64,000 bases of DNA from Streptomyces sp. AM 2-1-1 (GTDB lineage Bacteria; Actinomycetota; Actinomycetes; Streptomycetales; Streptomycetaceae), in contig NZ_CP119147.1 of the NCBI RefSeq assembly GCF_029167645.1, positions 2,914,001 through 2,978,000 on the forward strand, read 5' to 3'. Below the pieces are notes generated by a model. It did no database searches, had not been told where the DNA came from, and was given only the letters and a program-made list of their open reading frames with translations. The position numbers were made by a program, and so were the translations under genes. This document shows, in pieces, positions 1 to 7,996 of this stretch (position 1 is its first letter; each line of letters starts with the position of its first letter).

Positions 1-454
1 GCCCCCCGGCGGCAGCCCGCTCCTTCAGCCCCACCAGGTACGGGAGGAAGACCGCCATGAAGCGCTCCTTCTCGTCCTGCCGCTCGGTGCCGACCTCGCC
101 CGAGGGCAGGTACAGGCTGGCGACGGTGACACCCGGGAGGTCGATCTCGGCGTACCGGCCGCTGAGGTCGAACTCCTCGCCGCCCTCGGCCGCGAACCCG
201 CCGAAGCCGATCTGTACGCGCTCCGGCGCACGCCGCGAGTAGAGGGAGACGCCCGCGCGCCCCTTGGCGGCGGCCGGGGCGTGCACGACGTGCCAGCCCT
301 CGGGATCGCGTACCTCCTCGGGGAGCTGGGCCGCCTCGGCCCGCACCTCCTGGAGGCAGACGACGTCGGCCGCCGTCCCGGCGAGCCAGGGGACGAAGCC
401 CTTCTTCGCGGCGGCACGGAGCCCATTCACGTTGACACTGGTGACGGTAAGCAC
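1..454 (-). CDS. xth: Exodeoxyribonuclease III, N-terminal part (gene runs off the left edge)
   Basis: Metal-dependent exonuclease/AP-endonuclease of the EEP superfamily, acting in base-excision repair. About 151 residues are visible. The protein opens with the family signature VTSVNVNGLRAAAKKG (the substrate-contacting Asn), followed by DVVCLQEVRAE, which holds the catalytic metal-binding Glu, and then GVSLYSR. The start is a GTG whose next codons give LTVTSVNVNG, so nothing is missing at the N-terminus. The C-terminal half with the DH motif lies outside the window. It is divergent from the GNAT gene at 504, and the two share a promoter region of about 50 bp. Confidence 0.9.
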   Translation of the reverse strand, partial: MLTVTSVNVNGLRAAAKKGFVPWLAGTAADVVCLQEVRAEAAQLPEEVRDPEGWHVVHAPAAAKGRAGVSLYSRRAPERVQIGFGGFAAEGGEEFDLSGRYAEIDLPGVTVASLYLPSGEVGTERQDEKERFMAVFLPYLVGLKERAAAGG

Positions 455-503
455 CCGGGAACAGTACCCAAGGGCGGGGGCGCACATATGTACGCTTACC
501 TGC

Positions 504-989
504 GTGAATATCCAGCGCCGGTCGTACGACCACCCTGACGCCGTCAAGCTCGACGAACAGGTACAGCTCGAGTACGTGGAGCGGTACCAGGACGGCGGCG
601 ACGCCACCTTCCTCGACCCGACCATGTTCGAGCCGCCCCACGGCCTGTACCTCCTCGCCTACGACGAGCGGGAGCGCCCGGTGGCGACCGGTGGCTGGCG
701 TGCCATGGAGCAGAACGAAGAGGGCTACTCCGACGGCGACGCCGAACTCAAGCGGATGTTCGTGGTACCCGAGGGACGTGGCCAGGGACTCGCCCGCCGG
801 ATACTCGGCCTGCTGGAGGAGGACGCCCGCGCCGCCGGCCGTACGCGCATGGTCCTGGAGACCGGCGACAAGCAGCCGGAGGCCATCGGGCTGTACACGT
901 CGAGCGGCTACACGGTCTGCGAGAAGTTCGGCCACTACCGGACGTACGAGAACAGCATCTGCATGGCCAAGCCGCTCCAGGAGTCCTGA
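504..989 (+). CDS. GNAT family N-acetyltransferase
   Basis: Single-domain GNAT acyl-CoA transferase of 161 residues; the substrate is unknown. The acetyl-CoA binding motif A is visible as PEGRGQGLARRIL, followed by LETGDKQPEAIGLYTSSGY, the usual beta5-alpha4 segment. An in-frame open stretch continues upstream to 264, but it overlaps xth on the other strand and has no family similarity. I therefore start at the GTG that gives VNIQRRSYDHPDA. It is divergent from xth and has no operon partner. Confidence 0.85.
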   Translation: MNIQRRSYDHPDAVKLDEQVQLEYVERYQDGGDATFLDPTMFEPPHGLYLLAYDERERPVATGGWRAMEQNEEGYSDGDAELKRMFVVPEGRGQGLARRILGLLEEDARAAGRTRMVLETGDKQPEAIGLYTSSGYTVCEKFGHYRTYENSICMAKPLQES

Positions 990-1275
990 CCCCCGCGTCC
1001 GCCACCCCGCCCGGGTCGCCCCGGCTCCCGGCCTCCGGGCCCTTTGCCGCGCGGCTGGAACGGACGGTCCGGCAGGAGCACCCGCTCCGGCTTGCCGGGG
1101 TCGCGGACCACCCGGATCCCCCCGATGCCGTCCGGTCCCGCCTCCGGGACGAGGACGTCGTCGTTCACCCCCGCGACGGTGACCGGCAGACCGGGCACGT
1201 CCGGTGCGGGAGAGGGGCCTCACGGGAGAAACAGGAGAGGGCCGCGCGATGTGACGTTCCCCGCCGCGAAGGGCT

Positions 1276-2250
1276 TCACCCGGCAGATGGCTGGGTGAGG
1301 GTCTTGACCCGGCGCAGGGTGGGGGTGGTCTCCGCCGTCACCACTCCCGGCAGCCCGGCGAGCTTCTCCCCGACGAACGCGTACAGGTCGGCGGTGGTGC
1401 GGCAGAGCACCGAGACGACGAGGTTGGTCCGTCCGGTGACCGCGCCCGCGAAGCGCACTTCGGGGTGGCCGGCCACCAGCCGGCCCGCCCCGACCAGGTC
1501 GCGCGGGGTGACGGTGAGCCAGCACAGGGCCTCGACGCCCCGTCCCAGCGGTACGTGGTCGTACTCGACGGCGAAGTACAGCACACCGGTGGAGCGCAGC
1601 CGGTCCAGGCGCCGTGCGACGGACGCCTCCGACTGTCCGGTGACCGTCTGGAGCTCGGTGAGGGGTGCCCGGCCGTCCCGGGCGAGCGCCGTGAGCATGG
1701 TCTCGTCGGCCGCGTCGAGTACCACCGCCGCCGAGGACGGGGCGGGCGAGGCGGTACGCAGTGCCAGCTCCTCCTCCGCGTCGAGCGCGCTGATCTTCCT
1801 CAGCCAGCCGAGGGTGTTGCCGTAGTAGGAGTGCAGCACGCAGTGGGCGGTGACAGAGGTCACCTGCGGGGTGCGCTGGATGCGTTCCAGGAAGAGTTCG
1901 TCGCGCTCCCGCTCGCTCCGGGGGCGGATCGCGCAGACGACTTCGGCGCCGCCCGCCACCAGGTCGATGTAGTGGGTGTCGGGCCGCCGGGCGAGCGCGG
2001 CGGCCAGCGACGGCGCCGCGTCGTGCGCGCAGCCGAGCCGGACGATCCAGCCCGTCCGGCCGAGGCGGCTCTCGTCCACCATGCCGACCACCCGCAGCCC
2101 CGCCGTGGCCCGCAGCCGCCGGAACCGGCGGGCGACGGTCTGGTCGGAGACCCCGAGCACCTGGGCGATCCGGCTGAACGGTGTACGTCCGTCGAGTTCG
2201 AGCGCCTGCAGCAGCTTGAGGTCCAGGGTGTCGAGCAGGTGGGGCTCCAC
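1276..2250 (-). CDS. Lrp/AsnC-family regulator with duplicated HTH-ligand modules
   Basis: Transcription regulator of 324 residues, twice the usual Lrp length. The first AsnC-type helix-turn-helix (about residues 8-50, LGVSDQTVARRFRRL) is followed by a RAM-like domain. A second HTH (about residues 175-215, TGQSEASVARRLDRL) is followed by a second RAM-like domain. The GTG start has GGGAGA in front. The gene is divergent from an FAD monooxygenase across a 535-bp spacer, so control of that gene is the natural inference. A monomer with two modules probably assembles with different stoichiometry from a classical Lrp octamer. Confidence 0.88.
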   Translation of the reverse strand: MEPHLLDTLDLKLLQALELDGRTPFSRIAQVLGVSDQTVARRFRRLRATAGLRVVGMVDESRLGRTGWIVRLGCAHDAAPSLAAALARRPDTHYIDLVAGGAEVVCAIRPRSERERDELFLERIQRTPQVTSVTAHCVLHSYYGNTLGWLRKISALDAEEELALRTASPAPSSAAVVLDAADETMLTALARDGRAPLTELQTVTGQSEASVARRLDRLRSTGVLYFAVEYDHVPLGRGVEALCWLTVTPRDLVGAGRLVAGHPEVRFAGAVTGRTNLVVSVLCRTTADLYAFVGEKLAGLPGVVTAETTPTLRRVKTLTQPSAG

Positions 2251-2588
2251 GTGATTCTCCCGGTCGGTCCGAGGGCCCGGGCGAGGGCCGTCCGGCCCGA
2301 CCGTACAGAAGTCGGCGACGAAGTCGCCACGGGAAACCCGTCGGCGCGAGGGGCGCCGAACAATAACGGCGGACCGCTCGGAAATGAATCACGGCGCCCC
2401 GGAAAGCTTCGCACCCCCCGGGGAATTCGGGCAAGCACATCAGCGCCGGGAAAGGAAATCCGACACCGCACGCCGACTCAGGACGCACATCCCTCGCTCC
2501 GGAGGGTGGGGGATGACTCCTCAGGGACATCACCGCAGTTCGCAGCCGTTGCCCACCCTGTCGAGTTCCCCTGCGCAGTGCGCGGTGA

Positions 2589-2622
2589 GCGCATGTCCGG
2601 CCCCCCGGGACCGGACATGCGC
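2589..2622. promoter_or_regulatory. 12-bp perfect inverted repeat in the Lrp/monooxygenase spacer
   Basis: GCGCATGTCCGG and CCGGACATGCGC are exact inverted repeats separated by 10 bp. They lie in the 535-bp spacer (2251-2785) between the divergent Lrp regulator and the FAD monooxygenase, about 165 bp before the monooxygenase start. An AT-rich stretch near 2671-2682 (AATTTAACTATG) lies between the repeat and the gene and may hold a -10 region. The repeat could be an operator or a transcript hairpin. Nothing else in the spacer is supported. Confidence 0.5.
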
Positions 2623-2785
2623 GATTTCGAGAGAGCACTTCCGGCCCGACGGGAAGGCGACGGGAACGCAATTTAACTATGCGTTTCCCCTTGCTTCCCT
2701 ATGTGGCGCGGGGCCATTACGTTCGCCACTCATCGGTCCAGCGCATCCGCTCCGGACCGTCCGAACGAGATGCGGGTGGTCGGAA

Positions 2786-3925
2786 ATGAGCCGAGGAACT
2801 GTTCTGGTCGTCGGTGGCGGTATCGGCGGCCTCTCCACCGCCGTCGCGCTGCGGGAGGCGGGGTACGACGTCGACGTCGTGGAACTGCACGAGGATCTGC
2901 ACTCCTCGGTGTACGGCGTCGGCATCATCCAGCCGGTGAACGCATTGCGGGCCCTCGACGCGATCGGCTGCGCGGAGGCGTGCCTCGGCGTGGGGTACGC
3001 GACCACCGCGTGGGGCCAGGTCCACGACGTGGCCGGCAACCTGGTCCGGGAGATGCCGGGGGCGCGCATCGCCGGCTCCGAGCTGCCGCCCATGAACGGG
3101 CTCGCCCGTCCGCAGCTGCACCGCATCCTCACCGAGCGGGCCCGGGGCGCCGGCGTGACGATCGAGTACGCCAAGACCTTCACGGAACTCGTCAACGGCC
3201 CCGGGGGCGTCGACGTGACGTACACGGACGGTACGAGCGGCCGGGTGGACTTCGTGGTCGGCGCGGACGGGGTGTACTCGAAGGTCCGCCCGTACGTCCT
3301 TGCCGAGGACCTGACACCGGTCTACATCGGGCAGTCCGCGTTCCGCCTCAACATCCCCCGCATACCGGAGATCGACCGCATCATCCTCCAGCACGGGCCC
3401 ACCGGCATGGCCGGCTTTGTGCCGATCGGGCCCGAGATGGCGTACTTCTTCTTCAACACCGTGTGGGAGGAGGGGCAGCGACTGGAGCAGAACCGGATGG
3501 ACCACGTCCTGCGGGAGCTGCTCGCCCCGTTCGGCGGGTTGGCCGGCCGGGTCCGCGACGAGTTCGTCACCGACCCCTCCGCCATCGTGTTCCGCCCGGA
3601 GGAGTGGCTCATCGCCCCCGCCCCCTGGCACCGGGACCGGATCGTCCTCATCGGTGACGCCGTCCACGCGGTCACCCCGCACCTGGGGCAGGGCGCCGCG
3701 CAGGCCATCGAGGACGGCGTCGTACTCGCCCAGTGCCTCGCGGCCGGCTCCTCCCCGCAGGAGGCGTTCGAGCGGTACACCGAGCGCCGCTACGAGCGCT
3801 GCAAGCTCGTCGTGGAGTCCTCGGTCGCCATCGGTGAATGGGAGATCGACCCCACCGGCAAGGAGGACTTCGACCACGCCGGCCTCACCCAGCACGTGCT
3901 GGAGACGATGGTCCAGCCCTTCTGA
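2786..3925 (+). CDS. FAD-dependent aromatic-ring monooxygenase (PHBH/salicylate hydroxylase type)
   Basis: Class A flavoprotein hydroxylase of 379 residues, expected to insert one oxygen into an aromatic or heteroaromatic substrate using NAD(P)H. The N-terminal Rossmann motif VVGGGIGGLSTAV binds FAD. The middle DG motif reads VVGADGVYSKVR and the C-terminal GD motif reads RIVLIGDAVHAVTPHLGQG. No membrane segments are seen. The ATG start directly precedes SRGTVLVVGGG; an in-frame extension upstream has no family similarity. The divergent Lrp regulator probably controls it. The substrate cannot be read from sequence. Confidence 0.9.
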   Translation: MSRGTVLVVGGGIGGLSTAVALREAGYDVDVVELHEDLHSSVYGVGIIQPVNALRALDAIGCAEACLGVGYATTAWGQVHDVAGNLVREMPGARIAGSELPPMNGLARPQLHRILTERARGAGVTIEYAKTFTELVNGPGGVDVTYTDGTSGRVDFVVGADGVYSKVRPYVLAEDLTPVYIGQSAFRLNIPRIPEIDRIILQHGPTGMAGFVPIGPEMAYFFFNTVWEEGQRLEQNRMDHVLRELLAPFGGLAGRVRDEFVTDPSAIVFRPEEWLIAPAPWHRDRIVLIGDAVHAVTPHLGQGAAQAIEDGVVLAQCLAAGSSPQEAFERYTERRYERCKLVVESSVAIGEWEIDPTGKEDFDHAGLTQHVLETMVQPF

Positions 3926-4247
3926 TCCCCCGGCGCGCACCGGACTGGCCGTCTCCCCACTCGCCGCCCCGACTCCCCACGCCAAGGGCTCTGCGGCCGG
4001 TCCGGCCGAGGCGACGCGCCGCGGCCGGGCCGGCCGCCAGCAGCAGCCGCCGCCCACCGTGGCGGCAGGACCGAGACGGCGGCAGCGCCGACGCACGGAC
4101 CGCGCCGAATCCGTGGGCCGGGGCCGGTCTCAGGACGCCGGGGTCGTGCACACCTCGGCGCCGAGACGCGGCCCCCGTTCCGCTCGACCGTGCCAGGGTG
4201 ACGCGGGCTCCGTCCGGTCCCCCCGGCTCGGCGGCGGGGGACGCCTC
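3926..4247. other. Intergenic stretch with nothing recognisable
   Basis: This 322-bp spacer lies between two convergent genes, the FAD monooxygenase and the CPBP protease. I see no convincing ORF, RNA gene or strong hairpin. The open frames here are GC-rich shadows with arginine- and alanine-rich translations. Confidence 0.5.
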
Positions 4248-5171
4248 TCAGCCGCGTCGCGCCCGGGCGAGTTCGCCGCGCCCGTGGATCCGGCCCCGTC
4301 GCTCGGCGGCCCGCAGGAACACCACCGTCGCGACGGAGCACACCAGAATGGCGAAGATGCCGGCCTCCGGGCCGAAGCTCCCGCCGGACAGCAGGTGGGG
4401 GCCGCTGGTGGAAGCGTCCAGCAGGCCGCCGGTCCCGCTCCCGGAACCCGAGACGGCGGTGCCGAAGATGCCCTGCTCCGCCATGTTCCAGCCCAGGTGC
4501 ACGCCGATCACCGGCCACAGCGAGCGGGTGGCGGCGTAGAGCGCGCCGAACATCAGCCCGGCCTCGACGGCGATGGCCAGCGCGCCCCAGAGCGTCGCGT
4601 TCTCGTTGACCAGGTGCAGGGTGCCGAAGGCGAGCCCCGAGACGATGACCGCCCCGTACGTCCCTGCCTTCTCCTCCAGTATCCGGAACAGCGCGCCCCG
4701 GAAAGCCAGTTCCTCGGTGACCGCCACGCAGCTCATCAGCCCCAGGGTGGTCAGCGAGCCGCCGATCGAACCCCACCCCCGGACGTGGTAGCCGCCCGAG
4801 AGGGCGACCGCCGCGATCGTGACGGCGAAGAGGCCCAGTCCGAGCAGGGCCCCCCGGCACAGCTCCGGCCGCGCCTTGGCGAGGGTGAGTTCCTGCGGTC
4901 TGCGGCCTTCCAGGCGGCGCACCAGTCCGGCGTACACGGCCAGCGCCGCGACGCCCGTCGCCACCCCGGCGATCAGGGCGGTCCACGCGGTCGCGTCGGC
5001 GGCGTGGTTGATCCCGGCGGCGATCGCGTTGACGGCCAGCAGGGTCACGAAGAACACCGGCAGGCGCACCCAGGGGGAGGCCGCCCACCGGGCGACCGGG
5101 CGGGAGGGGTTCGGGGTGGGACGGCTGTCACCGTCGGCCGGCGCCGCCGGGCGGGGATGGGGGAACGACAT
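4248..5171 (-). CDS. CPBP-family intramembrane metalloprotease
   Basis: Polytopic membrane protein of 307 residues (Abi/CAAX-protease-like fold). The three family motifs are present in order: EELAFRG with the paired glutamates and arginine, FGTLH, and HLGWNMAE. At least six hydrophobic segments are seen. The start is the ATG at 5171, preceded by TTGAGGAGCAAACC. A longer frame up to 5213 lacks an RBS. Members process membrane or prenylated substrates or act in immunity and stress functions; the substrate here is unknown. It is divergent from a two-component system that may sense the same envelope condition. Confidence 0.88.
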   Translation of the reverse strand: MSFPHPRPAAPADGDSRPTPNPSRPVARWAASPWVRLPVFFVTLLAVNAIAAGINHAADATAWTALIAGVATGVAALAVYAGLVRRLEGRRPQELTLAKARPELCRGALLGLGLFAVTIAAVALSGGYHVRGWGSIGGSLTTLGLMSCVAVTEELAFRGALFRILEEKAGTYGAVIVSGLAFGTLHLVNENATLWGALAIAVEAGLMFGALYAATRSLWPVIGVHLGWNMAEQGIFGTAVSGSGSGTGGLLDASTSGPHLLSGGSFGPEAGIFAILVCSVATVVFLRAAERRGRIHGRGELARARRG

Positions 5172-5349
5172 GGTTTGCTCCTCAAGTTCCCGCTCTCCGC
5201 GGGCGGTTCGCACCTTCGATGCCGGAAAGGTACGGGCCTTGGCTCCGGCGGATCGTCACCATGGGGTGGGCACTTTCCCCCGGCGCCGGTCCCCCGGGCG
5301 AGCTACCGGACTGTCCCCCGTGGGGGGATGCCGCCCGCGTCACCAGGCG

Positions 5350-5364
5350 CTACGTTCGCCGTAG
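5350..5364. promoter_or_regulatory. CTACG-N5-CGTAG inverted repeat upstream of the histidine kinase
   Basis: A perfect 5-5-5 palindrome (CTACG-TTCGC-CGTAG) lies in the 346-bp spacer (5172-5517) between the divergent CPBP protease and the kinase, about 155 bp before the kinase start. The size and symmetry suit a NarL/FixJ-type response-regulator dimer. It may be the operator of the regulator encoded two genes downstream. A short hairpin TCCCCC-GT-GGGGGGA lies just upstream. Confidence 0.4.
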
Positions 5365-5517
5365 GAGGCCGTCCGCTCCCCGTGCGGGGGCGCGGAGGGC
5401 GGGCTGCCCGACGGAGGCGCGGAACGTCGGCCGACCGGTGAACGCGGTACGCCTCACGCTCCGTTCGCCACCGGACCGGTCGCTCCGGCCCCGGACTTAC
5501 CGGATCATGGACGGTGC

Positions 5518-6846
5518 ATGGAAGACCGAGCAGCTCACGACCCCAGGGCCACGGCATGCCCCGAGCCGGTGGGCCCCGCCCTCCGCCCGGGCCGACCGTC
5601 GGCCCGCCCGTCCGCGGCGCCTGCCTCGCGCGGCGCGCACCCCGCGCCCCCCGGCCCCCCGGCCGATCCGCTCGCCGGGCTCCGTCGCCTCGCGCGGTGG
5701 TGGGCCTCCCGACCTGTCGGCACCCGGGACCGCGCGTTCGCCCTCGTCTTCACCGCGCTGTCGTTCGCGCCGCCGCTGTCGGGGATCGGGGCGCGGTTCG
5801 GGGACCTCCCCACCCACGGAGTCTCGCTCACCGGGGTGCTGCTGACGCTCGGTCAGACGCTGCCACTCGCGGTTCGGACCCGGTGGCCGGCCGCCTGCCT
5901 CGCGGTGACGGGCATCTCGTTCGCGGTCCACGAGTCCCTGGGCTGCCCGCCGACCTTCGGCAGTGTGGGGCTGTACCTCGCGCTCTACTCGGCGGGCGCC
6001 CACGGGGGAAGCCTGCGCAGGTCCGTCGCGCTGGTGGCGACGGGCGGCTACGTGATCTTCTGCGTCGTCCTGCACGCCCTGGGATCGCCCGCGGGGCCGG
6101 CCGACTTCCTCCTCTACTACGCGGTCCTGGCGGTGTTGTGGGGCCTGGGCCTCCTGGTCCGTGAGCGGCGGGCGCACGAGGCCGAGCGGCGGCGGCTCAC
6201 CGCCCAGGCGTCCGTCGCCCAGGAACGCAGTCGCCTGGCGCGGGAGTTGCACGACGTGGTGACCCACCACGTGACCGCGATGGTGGTGCAGGCCGGCGCG
6301 GCGAAGTACCTCACCGGGGCGCCCGAGCGTCTCGACGACGCCCTCGACGCCATCAACGGCACCGGCCGCCGCGCCTTGGCCGAACTGCGGTTCCTGCTCG
6401 GCGTGCTGGAGGCGACCGGAGAGTCGGGGGACCGGGAGCGGACGCCGATGCCGGGCCGGGTGTCCGACCTGGTGGAGCAGACGCGCGCGGGTGGCCAGCC
6501 GGTCGAACTCGCCGAGGAGGGGGAACAACCGGAGATGGCCGTGGCAGCTCGGCTCACCGCCTATCGCGTGGTGCAGGAATCCCTGACGAACGCCGTGAAG
6601 TACGCCGCGGGCCGGCAGACCCGCGTACGGGTGACGCACGGCCCCGGCTGGACGGAGGTCGAGGTGATGACCGCGGGTGCCCCCGGCGGTGCGCCCCGCC
6701 CCGCCGGCCCGCATGCGTCGGGCGGCCGGGGTCTGGCCGGACTGCGGGAGCGGGTGGAGATGCTGGGGGGCGAGTTCGCGGCGGGCCCCGCCCCGGACGG
6801 CGGGTTCCGGGTGTCCGCGCGCATCCCCGCGGGAGGTGCCGCATGA
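5518..6846 (+). CDS. Sensor histidine kinase (NarL/DesK type)
   Basis: Membrane sensor kinase of 442 residues. The first 55 or so residues are proline/arginine-rich. About five transmembrane segments follow (residues 70-220). The HisKA_3 dimerisation box RLARELHDVVTHHV holds the phospho-accepting His, followed by HATPase motifs ESLTNAVKYA (N box) and SGGRGLAGLRERV (G box). The stop overlaps the response-regulator start by 4 bp, so the two are co-translated. The low-complexity N-terminus leaves the exact start uncertain. Confidence 0.9.
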   Translation: MEDRAAHDPRATACPEPVGPALRPGRPSARPSAAPASRGAHPAPPGPPADPLAGLRRLARWWASRPVGTRDRAFALVFTALSFAPPLSGIGARFGDLPTHGVSLTGVLLTLGQTLPLAVRTRWPAACLAVTGISFAVHESLGCPPTFGSVGLYLALYSAGAHGGSLRRSVALVATGGYVIFCVVLHALGSPAGPADFLLYYAVLAVLWGLGLLVRERRAHEAERRRLTAQASVAQERSRLARELHDVVTHHVTAMVVQAGAAKYLTGAPERLDDALDAINGTGRRALAELRFLLGVLEATGESGDRERTPMPGRVSDLVEQTRAGGQPVELAEEGEQPEMAVAARLTAYRVVQESLTNAVKYAAGRQTRVRVTHGPGWTEVEVMTAGAPGGAPRPAGPHASGGRGLAGLRERVEMLGGEFAAGPAPDGGFRVSARIPAGGAA

Positions 6847-7544
6847 GCGGCGAGCCCACGACGATCAAGGTGCTGGTCTGCGACGACCAGGCTCTCGTAC
6901 GCGCCGGCTTCACCACGATCTTCTCCGCGCAGCCGGACATGGAGGTCGTCGGCGAGGCCGCGGACGGGAGGGCGGCGATCCGCCGGGCGCAGGAGCTGGA
7001 ACCGGACGTCGTCGTCATGGACATCCGTATGCCACTGCTCGACGGCATCGAGGCCACCCGTCACCTGGCGGGCCCCGACGTCCTCAGCCCGGCCAAGATC
7101 CTGGTCGTCACGACCTTCAACGTCGACGAGTACGTGTACGAGGCCCTGCGCGCCGGCGCCAGTGGCTTCCTGCTGAAAGACGCGGCACCGCCCGAACTGA
7201 TCAACGCCGTACGCACCGTCGCCCGAGGCGAGTCCCTCCTCTCCCCGGTCGTCACCCGCACCCTGATCGGCCACTTCGCCGAACGGCTGCGCCCGGCCGG
7301 GGCGCCCGCCTCCCCCGAACGCGACCGTCTCACCGTGCTCACCCCCCGCGAACGCGAGGTCTTCCTCCTCATCAGCGAAGGGCTGTCGAACGCCGAGATC
7401 GCCGGCGAACTGGTCCTCAGCCCCGAGACCGTGAAGACCTACGTCTCCCGCATCCTCACCAAGCTGGGCCTCCGCGACCGGGTGCAGGCGGTGGTCCTGG
7501 CGTACCGGGCGGGCATCGCGACGGGAGGCGGCGACCGGTCGTGA
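6843..7544 (+). CDS. NarL/LuxR-type response regulator
   Basis: Response regulator of 233 residues and partner of the kinase in front, whose stop it overlaps (ATGA). The receiver domain has the acidic pair D14/D15, phospho-acceptor D60 in VVMDIRMP, and the conserved Lys in LLKDAAPPE. A flexible linker leads to a C-terminal LuxR HTH (LTPREREVFLLISEGLSNAEIA, with recognition segment SPETVKTYVSRIL). Likely targets are its own operon and the divergent CPBP gene. This is inference from layout only. Confidence 0.93.
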   Translation: MSGEPTTIKVLVCDDQALVRAGFTTIFSAQPDMEVVGEAADGRAAIRRAQELEPDVVVMDIRMPLLDGIEATRHLAGPDVLSPAKILVVTTFNVDEYVYEALRAGASGFLLKDAAPPELINAVRTVARGESLLSPVVTRTLIGHFAERLRPAGAPASPERDRLTVLTPREREVFLLISEGLSNAEIAGELVLSPETVKTYVSRILTKLGLRDRVQAVVLAYRAGIATGGGDRS

Positions 7545-7755
7545 CGCGAAGGTGGTCCACACGCCGGCCGCAGCGACAGTCCGGCCGGGCGGCCGGCCGG
7601 AGCCGGCCCGGGTACCCGCCGACCTTGCTCCGGCGGTGACGGCCGTCCCAACCGACCACGCGCGTCGGCGTCACCGTGCGGGGACGGGGTACGGAGTCCC
7701 CGTCGTACGCGTACGGCGGCGGGTCCCACACGCCGGCGGACCCCGTGAACGCCAA

Positions 7756-7787
7756 GATCCCGCCCGGTCTTCCGACCGGACGGGATC
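7756..7787. terminator. Stem-loop terminator
   Basis: GATCCCGCCCGGTC pairs with GACCGGACGGGATC at 13 of 14 positions around a TTCC tetraloop. It lies downstream of both the response regulator (plus strand) and tRNA-Ala (minus strand), so it can end both transcripts. There is no U-tract, which is normal for Streptomyces. Confidence 0.75.
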
Positions 7788-7826
7788 TCGTGACGTTCCC
7801 GAGAGCTACTCGCGAACTGTCGTCTG

Positions 7827-7900
7827 TGGACCTGTGGGGATTTGAACCCCAGACCCCCTCGATGCGAACGAGGTGCGCTACCAGACTGCGCCACAGGCCC
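7827..7900 (-). tRNA. tRNA-Ala(CGC)
   Basis: Cloverleaf read on the minus strand. The acceptor is GGGCCTG with CAGGTCC and includes the G3-U70 wobble that defines alanine tRNAs. The anticodon stem CCTCG/CGAGG encloses TTCGCAT (anticodon CGC). The T arm is TGGGG-TTCAAAT-CCCCA and the discriminator is A. CCA is not encoded. Confidence 0.95.
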
Positions 7901-7919
7901 TTGCGACGAGTGAAACTCT

Positions 7920-7939
7920 AGCACCCTCCAGGGGGTGCT
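7920..7939 (-). terminator. Short terminator hairpin after sepX
   Basis: AGCACCC and GGGTGCT form a perfect 7-bp stem with a 6-nt loop. It lies 57 bp beyond the sepX stop and just upstream of tRNA-Ala, where it would separate the two transcripts. Confidence 0.55.
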
Positions 7940-7996
7940 TGGAAATCCGTTCCCCCCTGGTCAGGGGCGCCGGGTCCGTCGGACCTTCCGCGGCCG

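Noticed and set aside
935..1198. Minus-strand frame containing VTVAGVNDDVLVPEAGPDG
   Set aside because: The segment reads like real protein and may be a gene remnant, but it is short, overlaps the GNAT gene end and I could not place it in a family.
1465..2676. 403-codon plus-strand frame opposite the Lrp gene
   Set aside because: Antisense shadow; the minus-strand protein has two clear HTH domains.
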